DNA of 55,960 bases from Pedosphaera sp. GTDB lineage: Bacteria; Verrucomicrobiota; Verrucomicrobiia; Limisphaerales; Pedosphaeraceae. Position numbers and translations under genes: made by a program. Positions 25,548-34,912 of the stretch are shown in pieces (positions within the stretch are counted from its first letter, which is position 1; each line of letters begins with the position of its first letter). The stretch covers positions 1 through 55,960 of the forward strand of contig JAQGPA010000137.1 in NCBI GenBank assembly GCA_028293325.1, in the 5' to 3' direction. The notes beneath the pieces were generated by a model. The model had not been told where the DNA came from. It did no database searches and saw nothing but the letters and a program-made list of their open reading frames with translations.

Positions 25548-28516
25548 TTATCATAACCGGAAAACTAATGAACTTTTTAAAACCTACTTTGGCATTGGGA
25601 GCCGTTTTGCTGGCTGGCATTTGCCCGGCGGCTATCGTGACCGAAAACCTCCGCTGCGAATATCTCCACGCACCGCTTGGCATCGATGCTGCCAGCCCGC
25701 GCCTGGATTGGATTGTTTCTTCAAGCCGGAGGGGCGAGCTACAGACGGCCTATCAAGTTCTGGTGGCTTCCACGGAGAAACTACTGGATGACGACAAGGG
25801 AGATCTGTGGGACAGCGGCAAAGTGGCATCGGACGAAAGTTGCCAGATAGCCTATGCGGGTAAACCGCTGGTTTCCCGCCAGGATTGTTTCTGGAAAGTC
25901 CGGATTTGGGATCGCGACGGCGATCCAAGTGTTTGGAGCCAGAATGCCCGGTGGCAAATGGGCCTGCTTCAACCATCGGACTGGGGTGCGGAATGGATCG
26001 TAGCCAATACTCCAGCTTCCGTCACGTCCGCGCCGCTGATTATTCGTCGCGCGACTTATGAGGCGGTTGAAGAGCCGGGTTCGGTAGATGTGACAGCAAC
26101 CCTGGCCAGCCAGGTGAAAAATAATCATCTCAGCATGGTTGTGAACAACAAGACCCTGGGCAAGGATCCTGCCTTCAATGTGGTGAAACGGTTGCGCGTG
26201 GATTACGAACTGGACGGCCATTCCCTCAAAAAGGAAGTCAGTGAAAATCAAAGACTGGTGCTGCCGGATGAGTCCGAGCCGGTGTGCTATCTGCGCAAAG
26301 AATTCACTGCGGCTTCGCCGGTGGTGCGGGCCGTTGTGTATGCGACCGCACTGGGACTATATGAAATGCATATCAACGGACAGTCCGTCGGCGATCATGT
26401 CCTGGCTCCCGACTGGACCGACTATCGCAAGCGCGTGCGCTACCAAGTCTATGATGTCACATCGCTAGTGAAGAGCGGTCACAATGCCATCGGCGCTCTG
26501 CTGGCCAATGGGTGGTTTAGCGGACATATTGGCAACGGCGGAAATCAGTACTTTGGAAAAGATTCCGCTTTTTGTGCCCAACTCGAAGTGACCTATGCCG
26601 ATGGCCGCACCGAACGGATTGTAACTGACGCTTCCTGGAAGTCGCATCGCAGCGCCATCGTTTCTTCTGATTTCATGCTGGGAGAAGATTACGACGCTCG
26701 GTTTGAGGTGAAAGATTGGGATAAACCAGGCTTGGACGAGCGCGGGTGGATTCCCGTCACCGTGCGGGACGAATCTTCCCGCGAACTGAATGCCCAAGTC
26801 ATGGAACCGGTGCGGCAGATTTGCGAACTCAAACCCAAGGCTGTCACCGAACCAAAACCCGGCAGGTGGATTTATGATTTGGGACAGAACATGGTGGGGG
26901 TCGTCTGGTTGAAAGTTTCGGCGCCTGCGGGAACCAAAGTGACGCTGCGTCATGCTGAGATGCTTAATCCCAACGGCACATTATATACGCAAAATCTACG
27001 CGGTGCGCCTTCCGTGGATCACTACACCTGCAAGGGCGGCGGTGTTGAAACCTGGCAGCCGCGATTCACCTTCCATGGATTTCGCTATGTGGAAATTACC
27101 GGACTAAAAGCACGGCCAAGTGATGACGCGGTTACGGGCATTGTTATTGCGTCGGATACCACCCGGACCGGCGAGTTCAGCTGCTCGGATGCGCGTATAA
27201 ACCAGCTTCAGTCCAATATTCAGTGGGGCCAACGGGGCAATTATATCAGCGTGCCCACCGACTGCCCACAACGCGATGAGCGTCTGGGGTGGATGGGGGA
27301 CGCGGAAGTTTTCATTCGCACCGCTGCTTACAATGCGGATGTCGCGGCGTTCTTTTCGAAATGGTTGGTTGACGTAGATGATGGTCAATCCCCAGCGGGA
27401 TCGTTCAGCAATGTAAATCCTAACACCATGGGTGGTGGCGGCGCTCCAGGCTGGGGTGATGCGGGTGTCATCTGCCCATGGACCATTTATGAAGATTACG
27501 GTGACAAGCGCATCTTGAAACAGCACCTGCCGGCAATGATAAAATGGGTGGAATATTTGCGCGTGCATAGCACGGATCTCATCCGTGACAAAGATCGCGG
27601 CGACGACTATGGAGACTGGCTTGCAATCAATGCTGACACTCCAAAAGACCTCATCGGCACTGCTTATTTTGCTTATTCGACACATTTGTTGGCAAAGTCC
27701 TGCCGTGCTTTGGAACGCAGGGAAGAAGCGGATAAATACGATCAATTATTTCAAGATATCAAAACCGCTTTCAACAAGCGGTATGTCGCCGCGGATGGAC
27801 GCATCAGAGGGGAGACTCAATGCGCCTATGCCATGGCTCTTAAATTTGACTTGCTGCCGGATGAGCTCCGGGCCAAAGCCGCGGAATATCTTGAAGAGGA
27901 CATCAAAGCCAAAGGCGGACATCTTTCGACCGGTTTTCTTGGGGTAAGCTACTTGTTGTCGGTTCTCACCCAGGCGAGCAAGGCAGATACTGCCTACGGA
28001 TTGCTGCTACAAGATACGTTTCCCTCGTGGTTGTATTCTGTGAAGCATGGCGCCACCACCATTTGGGAACGTTGGGATGGCTGGACTCCGGAGAAGGGAT
28101 TTCAGGACCCGGGCATGAATTCATTTAATCATTATTCGCTCGGCTCTTGCGGCGAATATCTATTTGGCGGCATCGGTGGCATTCGCCCCGCCAGTCCGGG
28201 CTTCAAGACTATCCTGATTGACCCCGTGATTCGCAATGGCCTGACTTGGGCCAATACGTCTTATGACTCCATTCACGGTAAAATTTCCACCGCTTGGAAG
28301 CGAGATGACAAACGGCTGACTTTGGAAGTCGTTGTGCCTGCGAATACGACTGCAACGGTCTGTATTCCAGCCGCTGACTTGGCGAGCATCACGGAGAGCG
28401 GAAAGTCCGTGGCACAGGCCGAAGGCGTAAAATTCCTGCGGCAGGAAAATGGAAAGGCGATTTTTAATGTAAGCTCAGGAACATACGTATTCGCCTCCGA
28501 AATGGGTCAGAAATGA
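25544..28516 (+). CDS. Secreted GH78 alpha-L-rhamnosidase
   Basis: 990 residues from an ATG overlapping the previous stop (ATGA). The ATG at 25568 gives a tidier signal peptide (MNFLKPTLALGAVLLAGICPAA) and is equally plausible. Domains: N-terminal FN3-like (LRCEYLHAPLGIDAASPRLDW); the galactose-binding-like N-domain (~235-400, with LYEMHINGQSVGDHVLAPDW); the alpha/alpha6 catalytic barrel; and a C-terminal beta-sandwich. The canonical site TDCPQRDERLGWMGD (D573, D578, E579, D586) and the downstream ATTIWERWDG (E842) are intact. This is a standard-length GH78 that should release alpha-L-rhamnose. It lacks the Ig, FN3 and YGGWGD additions of the 9541 paralogue. Its position directly upstream of rhaA and rhaT supports a rhamnose-release role. 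Confidence 0.95.
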   Translation: MIIITGKLMNFLKPTLALGAVLLAGICPAAIVTENLRCEYLHAPLGIDAASPRLDWIVSSSRRGELQTAYQVLVASTEKLLDDDKGDLWDSGKVASDESCQIAYAGKPLVSRQDCFWKVRIWDRDGDPSVWSQNARWQMGLLQPSDWGAEWIVANTPASVTSAPLIIRRATYEAVEEPGSVDVTATLASQVKNNHLSMVVNNKTLGKDPAFNVVKRLRVDYELDGHSLKKEVSENQRLVLPDESEPVCYLRKEFTAASPVVRAVVYATALGLYEMHINGQSVGDHVLAPDWTDYRKRVRYQVYDVTSLVKSGHNAIGALLANGWFSGHIGNGGNQYFGKDSAFCAQLEVTYADGRTERIVTDASWKSHRSAIVSSDFMLGEDYDARFEVKDWDKPGLDERGWIPVTVRDESSRELNAQVMEPVRQICELKPKAVTEPKPGRWIYDLGQNMVGVVWLKVSAPAGTKVTLRHAEMLNPNGTLYTQNLRGAPSVDHYTCKGGGVETWQPRFTFHGFRYVEITGLKARPSDDAVTGIVIASDTTRTGEFSCSDARINQLQSNIQWGQRGNYISVPTDCPQRDERLGWMGDAEVFIRTAAYNADVAAFFSKWLVDVDDGQSPAGSFSNVNPNTMGGGGAPGWGDAGVICPWTIYEDYGDKRILKQHLPAMIKWVEYLRVHSTDLIRDKDRGDDYGDWLAINADTPKDLIGTAYFAYSTHLLAKSCRALERREEADKYDQLFQDIKTAFNKRYVAADGRIRGETQCAYAMALKFDLLPDELRAKAAEYLEEDIKAKGGHLSTGFLGVSYLLSVLTQASKADTAYGLLLQDTFPSWLYSVKHGATTIWERWDGWTPEKGFQDPGMNSFNHYSLGSCGEYLFGGIGGIRPASPGFKTILIDPVIRNGLTWANTSYDSIHGKISTAWKRDDKRLTLEVVVPANTTATVCIPAADLASITESGKSVAQAEGVKFLRQENGKAIFNVSSGTYVFASEMGQK

Positions 28517-28715
28517 AATTGACACAGACCAGCCATCTACCGCTGACTTAAAAACTGGAGTGTTTTGGATTCACCATGTTAACTTGTCGCCTCAAGCTTG
28601 GACTATGAAGTTGAGAACCCGAGTTGCTATTTTTACGGAAGAGAAAACCAAACTGTGTATTTAACAGGAGGTTCCTTCCAAATTACTTTCAAAACGCCTT
28701 GAAACTCTAACTGTT
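28517..28715. other. Spacer before rhaA
   Basis: A 199-bp gap between the second rhamnosidase and rhaA. It has a TTGACA hexamer at the start with no good -10 partner, and an isolated AGGAGG at 28666-28671. No hairpin terminator was seen, so read-through from the rhamnosidase gene is possible. Confidence 0.3.
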
Positions 28716-29981
28716 GTGGACACATCCAAACACATTCAATCTTCCTTTAGCTTAGCCAAAGAACGCTATGCTCGATGCGGCGTGAATGTGGATCAGGCGC
28801 TCAAACAACTGGCCAAGATTCCCATTTCGCTGCACTGCTGGCAAGGCGACGATGTGGGTGGATTTGAAAATGCCGACGGTGTGCTCGGAGACGGCCTTGC
28901 GGTCACTGGCAATTACCCCGGCAAAGCCCGCACTCCCGGAGAACTTCGCGCGGATTTGGAGAAAGCCTTGTCGTTCATTCCCGGCAAACACCGCCTGAAT
29001 CTGCATGCCTGTTACGGAGAGTTCGGCAACAGGAAAGTAGACCGTGACGCAATTGCGCCGGAACATTTCAGAAACTGGATTGCCTGGGCCAAGGCAAACA
29101 AATTGGGATTGGATTTCAACCCGACCTGTTTCTCGCATCCAAAGTCGGCGGATGGTTTTACGTTGTCGCATCGTGACAAGGCCATTCGTCAGTTCTGGAT
29201 CGAGCATTGCATCCGCTCCCGTGAAATTGGCGCGGCATTCGGCAAAGCCCTCGGAAAAACCTGCGTGACCAATGTGTGGGTTCCCGACGGTTACAAGGAC
29301 ACGCCCGCTGACCGCGTTGGCCCGCGCGTCCGGCTCGCCGAATCCCTCGATGCCATTTTCAAGAAATCACTTTCACACGAGCTAAACCTCGATGCCGTAG
29401 AGCCGAAACTATTCGGCATTGGGAGTGAAAGTTACGTTGTCGGATCGCATGAGTTTTACCTCGGCTATGCAGTCAGCCGGAAGAAACTGCTGACGCTCGA
29501 TGCCGGGCATTATCACCCGACCGAATCCATTTCCGACAAGATCTCCAGCATACTCCAGTTCCTGCCGAAGATTTTGCTGCATGTCAGCCGGGGCGTGCGC
29601 TGGGACAGCGATCATGTCGTGACGCTCACCGACGACTTGCAGGCCATCGCGCGTGAAATCGTCATCAATAACTACACCGGCCGCGTCCACATCGGGCTTG
29701 ATTACTTCGACGCCAGCATCAACCGCGTTGCCGCCTGGATCATTGGCACACGCAATATGCTTCGTGCCTTATTGCTTGGTCTGCTCGAATCGCCCGCCAT
29801 CAAACAAGCGGAAGCGACCGGCGACCTTACGACGAGGCTGGCCTTGCAGGAGGAAGCCCGCTCGTTGCCGTTCGGCGCGGTTTGGGATTACTACTGCGAA
29901 AGCCGAGGTGTTCCCGTTGGCAAAATCTGGCTTGAGGAAATAAAAGCCTATGAGAAGAACGTTTTGAGCAGACGCAAATAG
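28716..29981 (+). CDS. rhaA: L-rhamnose isomerase
   Basis: 421 residues (E. coli RhaA is 419) from a GTG at 28716. An AGGAGG at 28666-28671 is too far upstream (44 nt) to serve that start, and no closer in-frame ATG was found. The enzyme interconverts L-rhamnose and L-rhamnulose in the cytoplasm. Family signatures are strong: [46 protein letters not shown], and [20 protein letters not shown]. The metal-site regions [24 protein letters not shown] and [20 protein letters not shown] are intact, as is the ending [11 protein letters not shown]. The rhamnose transporter follows 19 bp later. Rhamnulokinase (rhaB) and aldolase (rhaD) are not in the window. Confidence 0.97.
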   Translation: MDTSKHIQSSFSLAKERYARCGVNVDQALKQLAKIPISLHCWQGDDVGGFENADGVLGDGLAVTGNYPGKARTPGELRADLEKALSFIPGKHRLNLHACYGEFGNRKVDRDAIAPEHFRNWIAWAKANKLGLDFNPTCFSHPKSADGFTLSHRDKAIRQFWIEHCIRSREIGAAFGKALGKTCVTNVWVPDGYKDTPADRVGPRVRLAESLDAIFKKSLSHELNLDAVEPKLFGIGSESYVVGSHEFYLGYAVSRKKLLTLDAGHYHPTESISDKISSILQFLPKILLHVSRGVRWDSDHVVTLTDDLQAIAREIVINNYTGRVHIGLDYFDASINRVAAWIIGTRNMLRALLLGLLESPAIKQAEATGDLTTRLALQEEARSLPFGAVWDYYCESRGVPVGKIWLEEIKAYEKNVLSRRK

Positions 29982-30000
29982 TGCTTGAATCAATCCAATT

Positions 30001-31149
30001 ATGAATCCCTTCCTTGGCGTAATTTTTCACTGGCTCGGAGGCCTGGCTTCCGGAAGTTTTTATGTCCCATATAAAGGTGTAAAGAAATGGTCATGGGAAA
30101 CCTACTGGCTCGTCGGCGGTTTTTTCTCGTGGATCATTTGCCCGTGGCTGCTGGCATCGTTTATGACGAATGACCTGCTTGGTGTGATTGGGCGCCAATC
30201 CGTGAGCACCCTTTGGTGGACGTATTTCTTCGGCGCGATGTGGGGCGTGGGTGGCCTGACATTCGGATTGACGATGCGTTACCTGGGGATGTCGCTGGGC
30301 ATGGGTGTGGCGCTGGGCTATTGCGCCGCGTTCGGCACGTTGCTGCCGCCGATTTTCAAGCTGCTCATTCCGACAATTCCGGTCGATGAAACCATCATGC
30401 AAATCACGGCCACGACGGCGGGAAAAGTCACGCTGGTCGGAGTTTCGGTCTGCCTGCTTGGCATTGCTGTTGCCGCGTATGCCGGTCTGACCAAGGAACA
30501 GGAAATGCCTGAGGCCGAAAAGAAAAAGACCATCACAGAATTTGCCTTCCGCAAGGGCATTCTGGTGGCGACGTTCTCCGGCATCATGAGTGCATGCTTT
30601 TCATTTGCGCTTACGGCGGGCAAGCCGATTGGGGACGCGTCCGCCCTGGCGGGAACGTCCACGCTCTGGACCGGTTTACCCAAGCTGGTTGTGGTCTTGC
30701 TCGGTGGCTTCACCACCAATTGCATCTGGTGTGTGCTGCTCAACATCAAAAACCGTTCGGCTTACCAATATTTTGCTTCACATGTCCGGCCCGAACATGC
30801 CGGCTTGGCGGCAGCAGGCGTTGCAACGGGCGCAGCTTTGGCTGATCAGAAAATCCCGATGCTTGGCAACTATTTGTTTTCGGCACTGGCCGGCACATTC
30901 TGGTATTTTCAGTTCTTTTTTTATACGATGGGCGAGACGCAAATGGGCAAATATGGTTTCGCTTCATGGACGCTGCACATGGCAAGCATCATCATTTTTA
31001 GCACCATGTGGGGTTGGATTTTCCTTGAGTGGAAAGGCTCGAGCAAGAAGGCCCACAGACTGATTGCCTGTGGCATCATCACCTTGATTCTGTCCACCAT
31101 CATCATCGGCCATGGCACCTGGATGAAGGCCAATGCGGGTGCACATTAA
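30001..31149 (+). CDS. rhaT: L-rhamnose/H+ symporter
   Basis: 382 residues (E. coli RhaT is 344) with about ten hydrophobic segments. The N-terminus NPFLGVIFHWLGGLASGSFYVPYKGVKKWSWETYW is the RhaT hallmark. TLWWTYFFGAMWGVGGLTFGL, MRYLGMSLGMGVALGYCAAFGTLLPPIF and GKYGFASWTLHMASIIIFSTMWGW also match the family. It imports L-rhamnose with a proton across the inner membrane. The gene begins 19 bp after rhaA with no Shine-Dalgarno sequence, so the two are surely co-transcribed. The extra length lies mostly in a hydrophilic loop (TKEQEMPEAEKKKTITEFAF) and near the C-terminus. Confidence 0.96.
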   Translation: MNPFLGVIFHWLGGLASGSFYVPYKGVKKWSWETYWLVGGFFSWIICPWLLASFMTNDLLGVIGRQSVSTLWWTYFFGAMWGVGGLTFGLTMRYLGMSLGMGVALGYCAAFGTLLPPIFKLLIPTIPVDETIMQITATTAGKVTLVGVSVCLLGIAVAAYAGLTKEQEMPEAEKKKTITEFAFRKGILVATFSGIMSACFSFALTAGKPIGDASALAGTSTLWTGLPKLVVVLLGGFTTNCIWCVLLNIKNRSAYQYFASHVRPEHAGLAAAGVATGAALADQKIPMLGNYLFSALAGTFWYFQFFFYTMGETQMGKYGFASWTLHMASIIIFSTMWGWIFLEWKGSSKKAHRLIACGIITLILSTIIIGHGTWMKANAGAH

Positions 31150-31191
31150 GCCGATTGGCGGAGATCAAGGCACAATAACGCGGCTACAAAC

Positions 31192-31770
31192 TTACGGTCC
31201 ATGGGCGTGAGGATGGTTGTGCTTTGCGGATTCGTCCAATACCGCCATCGCCGCCTGCCGGAAAGTTCCCTGTGGAAATTGATCTACCCAGGCTTTGGCG
31301 TCCAACGCATCCGTCTGCGCCCATCGTTGCACGACGGTGATCACCGTTTGGTCCAACACTGGTCCCAGCCGCAAGGAGGTTATAGCCAGATTAACGGCTG
31401 CCGCTGGATTACTTTCTCCCCAGGTTGCCGCGATGCTCGTGATCACTTGTTCACGCGAATCCTCATCCCGTATTTGTTTTGCCCACGAAACCGCGTCCTC
31501 AGGAGCAGTGCGAGTCCACACCGCAATTGCTCGTGCGGTTGTTCCGTCCAGCGCCGAACTCGGCGCCAATGTGGTGGCCAGACGCAGCGCTTCCACCGGA
31601 TGTTCGTAAACAGCTTCGTCCGCCATTATTTCCAAAACTTTCTGTTGCTCCGCGGTGTCCGGCAACTGTTTTGCCCATGCTGTCGCGTCGGCAAAGTTCT
31701 GCTCCGCCCATGCGCTTGCGGCAATGGCGAGGGCTTCCTGTCGGTCGCTGCCCGCCGGCATTTGGGGTAT
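31192..31770 (-). pseudogene. 5'-truncated helical-repeat protein fragment
   Basis: The minus-strand frame (open to 31818) encodes ~190 residues of alpha-helical repeats with AxxWAxxNPxxAxxWAxxLP character: AASAWAEQNFADATAWAKQLP, SIAATWGESNPAAAVNLA, VVQRWAQTDALDAKAWVDQFP. This family is common and unnamed in Verrucomicrobia. It ends normally at 31192 (AKHNHPHAHGP). Upstream of about 31761, however, the residues (AAKAASPPIRFTRPG) are simply the antisense of the GH92 fragment. The gene has therefore lost its 5' part at a breakpoint of about 31761-31778. It is probably non-functional. Confidence 0.7.
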
Positions 31771-32419
31771 CCCCGGCCTGGTGAACCGGATGGGCGGGGA
31801 GGCGGCCTTTGCCGCCAAACTCGATGGCGTTTTCCAGGCCTCCGCCGACGTGCGCCCCGGCAGCTACGGCGGGATGATCCATGAAATGACGGAAATGGTC
31901 GCCGCCGACATGGGCCAATACGCCCACGGCAACCAGCCCATCCAGCACCTGCTGTACCTCTACGACTACGTCGGCCAGCCGTGGAAAACACAGTCCCGCG
32001 TGCGCTGGGCCATGGGCAAACTCTACGCACCCACCCCCGACGGCTACTGTGGCGATGAGGACAACGGGCAAACCTCGGCCTGGTATGTGTTCAGCGCGCT
32101 GGGCTTCTACCCGGTGTGTCCGGGCGACGACAACTACCTCATCGGCAGCCCGTTGTTTGACCGGACCACCCTCACGACGGCGGCGGGAAAGACCTTCACG
32201 ATCTGCGCCCGGGAGAATGGGCCGCTCAAGGCCTACATCGACCGCGCCACGTTAAACGGCGAGCCCTTCACCCGGACCTACCTGGGCCATGACGAGCTGC
32301 TGCGGGGGGGCCAACTGGACTTTCAAATGACCTCGGCGCCCAATTACCAATGGGCAGTGGAACCCAAGAACCGTCCGCCCTCCGCCTTGGCGCGGCTCAG
32401 GGAGGCAATGCGCAGATAA
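31771..32419 (+). pseudogene. C-terminal fragment of a GH92 alpha-mannosidase
   Basis: About 214 residues, from near LVNRMGGEAAFAAKLDGVFQ to the natural stop at 32419. The GH92 C-terminal signatures are clear: SYGGMIHEMTEMVA, GQYAHGNQPIQHLLYLYDYVGQPWKTQ, YCGDEDNGQTSAWYVFSALGFYPVCPGDDNYLIGSPLF, and YIDRATLNGEPFTRTYLGHDELLRGGQLDFQM. Full GH92 enzymes are ~750 residues, so roughly two thirds, including the N-terminal beta-sandwich and the general-acid region, are missing. The same frame remains open back to 31655, but there it is antisense to the neighbouring gene fragment. No start codon sits at the homology edge, so it is very likely dead. Confidence 0.85.
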
Positions 32420-32939
32420 AGGCATTCCGGGTTTATCAGTTGAAATCAGCGTGGAAGTAACTGGATAGCTCCTTCCGTGTTCAGGGATACCAATTGCGTT
32501 CCAACTGACTTAGTTGTTTGTAGTTCCCATACAGTAACTTCATTGAACACCTTCAAGACGTTGCGATTAGGCCTCCAGTAAAAGCTCCAGTAAGCCGATT
32601 AAAATCGATAGTGTTTGGCTAGGTTCGGATAGTGCTTAATTAGCCTGCAAACACAGGTGTATTCTGGCCTCAACGACTGAGACTTATCGATTGGCCACGA
32701 CAACTGGCTCCATTTCTAATGCGAGTGCATCAAGGAATTAGGCGAATAGAACGGTGACCTCCAGTAACAGCTTCAATAAAAATGGAAGCCGGTCACCAGG
32801 CGGCTGGAATACAAACCAAGCCTTCCACCAGCCGACAGGACACAAGCGTGGGTAATTGGCATTTGTTTGCGTCAAGTTGAACCGTCGAATTCGCTGCTTG
32901 ATCATTACAGGACGTTCTGACTTGCTACACTATTCGCTT
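32420..32939. other. Non-coding region with repeat copy B
   Basis: A 520-bp gap between the GH92 fragment and the MFS gene. Bases 32549-32765 are repeat copy B. The rest shows no gene, no clear promoter and no terminator that I can support. Confidence 0.5.
32549..32765 (+). repeat. Interspersed repeat, copy B (left of MFS gene)
   Basis: About 217 bp, from ACCTTCAAGACGTTGCGATTAGG to AGAACGGTGACCTCCAG, in the same orientation as copy C, 1827 bp away. The hairpin is weakened here (TTATCG instead of TTGTCG opposite CGACAA). Confidence 0.88.
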
Positions 32940-34223
32940 ATGATCGCCCAACGCTGGCTCCGCATCATCCCGGTCGCGCTGGTCATGTATACGATCTCGT
33001 ATGTGGACCGCACGAACGTCTCGCTCGCGCTGGATCCTAAAATTTCGTCCATGATGCACGACCTGCTGATGGACGACCGCATGAAAGGCCAGGCGGCGGG
33101 AATTTTTTTCCTCGGCTACGTTCTGCTGCAAATGGCCGGCGGCTTTCTCGCCGGGAAATGGAGCGCCAAAAAACTGGTCAGCCTCTGCCTTATTTTTTGG
33201 GGCGGATGTGCCGTCGCCTGCGGCCTGGCAAAAACATTTTATCAATTTGAAATCGCGCGCTTCCTCTTAGGCGTCTCCGAAAGCTGCGTTTTTCCTGCCA
33301 CCGTCGTTTTGCTCGCGCACTGGTTTCCCAGTGCCGAACGCGCGCGGGCCAATGCCTTTTGGAACTTGTGCCAGCCGCTCGCCGTCGCCGCCTCCGCACC
33401 CATCACCGGATGGCTGCTGGGCGCGTATGGCTGGCAAACCATGTTGATGCTTGAAGGAGCGCTGCCGTTTATCTGGCTGCCCATCTGGTGGTTTTCCATC
33501 ACCGACCGACCGCGCGACGCCAAGTGGATTTCTGCGGAGGAAAAAAACTTTTTAGAGACCACGCTGGAGCGCGAGGCGGCGCAACTTGAACCGTTGATAA
33601 AAATTCCCTTCTGGCAGCGGCTCGCGCGAAGGGAAATTTTGGTGATGATCATCATAAATTTCCTGCACAACTCGGCGGCCTACGGCTGCATGGCGTTTTT
33701 CACGGACGGTTTGAAGTCTAAAAATTTCAGCCCGGTGCAATACGGGTTTTTATTCGCGGCACCCTACGCCGTCACCGCCGTCATCATGGTGTTGAACTCC
33801 TGGCACTCGGACAAAACCGGCGAACGACGAGGCCATGTGGCGCTGGTCTATACGCTGAGCGGCGTGAGCTTGATCTTGAGCGTGTTGACGCGTGAACATT
33901 TCTGGCTCTCCTACGCCTGCATGTGCCTCGCGATTCCCGGCCCGTTCGCCGCGCTCGCGCCGTTCTGGGCGATCCCGACCGAAACCCTGCCGCGCAATGT
34001 TTTTGGCCCGGTCATCGGTCTGGTAAATTCTCTCGGCAACACCGGCGGATTTGCCGGGCCATACATTGTTGGCTGGCTCAAAACGGAATATCACAGCACC
34101 GGCATTCCGTTCGCCGCCTTGGGAATCGGAATGTTGGTCGCCGCCGCGCTGGCGTTTTTGCTGCCAAAAAGCGCGAGCACATTTCAACGAGGAACGTCAA
34201 TGCTCAAACTGGCTGGCCGGTAA
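32940..34223 (+). CDS. MFS transporter, anion:cation symporter (ACS)-like
   Basis: 427 residues from the ATG at 32940; codons upstream to 32856 stay open but give an unlikely lead. The N-terminus MIAQRWLRIIPVALVMYTISYVDRTNVSLAL is the classic ACS-family opening, with the YxDRxN motif. FLGYVLLQMAGGFLAGKWSAK and RFLLGVSESCVFPATVVLLAHWFP are also family-typical. About 12 membrane segments are visible, with a central loop around WISAEEKNFLETTLEREAAQ. Relatives import organic anions such as hexuronates, galactonate, phthalate or tartrate, so the substrate could be a uronic acid, but this cannot be decided. The gene stands alone and is bracketed by two ~215-bp direct repeats. Its codons look ordinary. 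Confidence 0.9.
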   Translation: MIAQRWLRIIPVALVMYTISYVDRTNVSLALDPKISSMMHDLLMDDRMKGQAAGIFFLGYVLLQMAGGFLAGKWSAKKLVSLCLIFWGGCAVACGLAKTFYQFEIARFLLGVSESCVFPATVVLLAHWFPSAERARANAFWNLCQPLAVAASAPITGWLLGAYGWQTMLMLEGALPFIWLPIWWFSITDRPRDAKWISAEEKNFLETTLEREAAQLEPLIKIPFWQRLARREILVMIIINFLHNSAAYGCMAFFTDGLKSKNFSPVQYGFLFAAPYAVTAVIMVLNSWHSDKTGERRGHVALVYTLSGVSLILSVLTREHFWLSYACMCLAIPGPFAALAPFWAIPTETLPRNVFGPVIGLVNSLGNTGGFAGPYIVGWLKTEYHSTGIPFAALGIGMLVAAALAFLLPKSASTFQRGTSMLKLAGR

Positions 34224-34912
34224 GGTCGCCGGCGTGAAATGTCCCCGCCAGTTCGTCGCGATACTTTCCCTTCAAGGCAGAACAGGCCGGCACGGCAAAT
34301 TCTTTTTGGCCAGGAAATGAAGAATGATTTTCCTCCATATTCCAGCCATGCTGAACGGTCGGCGTCCGTAAGAATACCTTTAAGACATTGCGATCAGGCC
34401 CCCGGTGACAACTCCAGTAAATGGATTAAGATCGATAGTGTTTGCCCAGGTTCGGATGGTGCTTGATTAGCCTGCAAACATTGGCAATTCTGACCTCAAC
34501 GACTGAGACTTGTCGATCGACCCCGACAACTGGCTCCATTTCTGATGCATGCGCATCAAGGGATTAGGTGGATAGAACGGCGACCTCCAGTCGTCGTCAC
34601 AACGGAATTTATTTCATTGAAGACCGGGATACCCGCCAGCGGGAAAGTCTGCGCACCCGGTAAAAACTTCAGCCCGATTCTCCGCCGGTGCAAGTCTCCC
34701 TTTTTCGAAGTGCAGCCCAGGAGGCCGCCTCCTTTACGCGCCGGACCAGCCGAAGCGGAGCAACTATGATTGGAGCAAATTCTGTTCAATCAACAACTTG
34801 TTTGGGTCGCTTAAAGCCGCAGAACCAGATTGGAGTTGGAGCAACGGCATGGTAAGATATTTTGACAGTTTCTTAAAGAACGACCGTGCGGCAAAAAAGG
34901 AACGAGCAGTTC
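34224..34912. other. Non-coding region with repeat copy C
   Basis: About 690 bp between the MFS and CapA-like genes. Bases 34376-34590 are repeat copy C. The 34610-34760 stretch is GC-rich with several short complementary blocks (CCCGCCAGCGGG at 34632-34643); I found no known riboswitch or RNA family that fits it. Confidence 0.45.
34376..34590 (+). repeat. Interspersed repeat, copy C (right of MFS gene)
   Basis: About 215 bp and the closest relative of copy B, sharing both ends (ACCTTTAAGACATTGCGATCAGG and AGAACGGCGACCTCCAG). The hairpin TTGTCG/CGACAA is intact. Direct orientation relative to B. Confidence 0.88.

Noticed and set aside
31655..31778. N-terminal extension of the GH92 frame back to 31655
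   Set aside because: The residues are antisense to the helical-repeat gene fragment and show no GH92 similarity, so they are not an authentic N-terminus.
34610..34790. Possible cobalamin-type riboswitch in the GC-rich stretch before the CapA-like gene
   Set aside because: On both strands the conserved B12-box blocks are not in order, and the downstream gene has no link to cobalamin.
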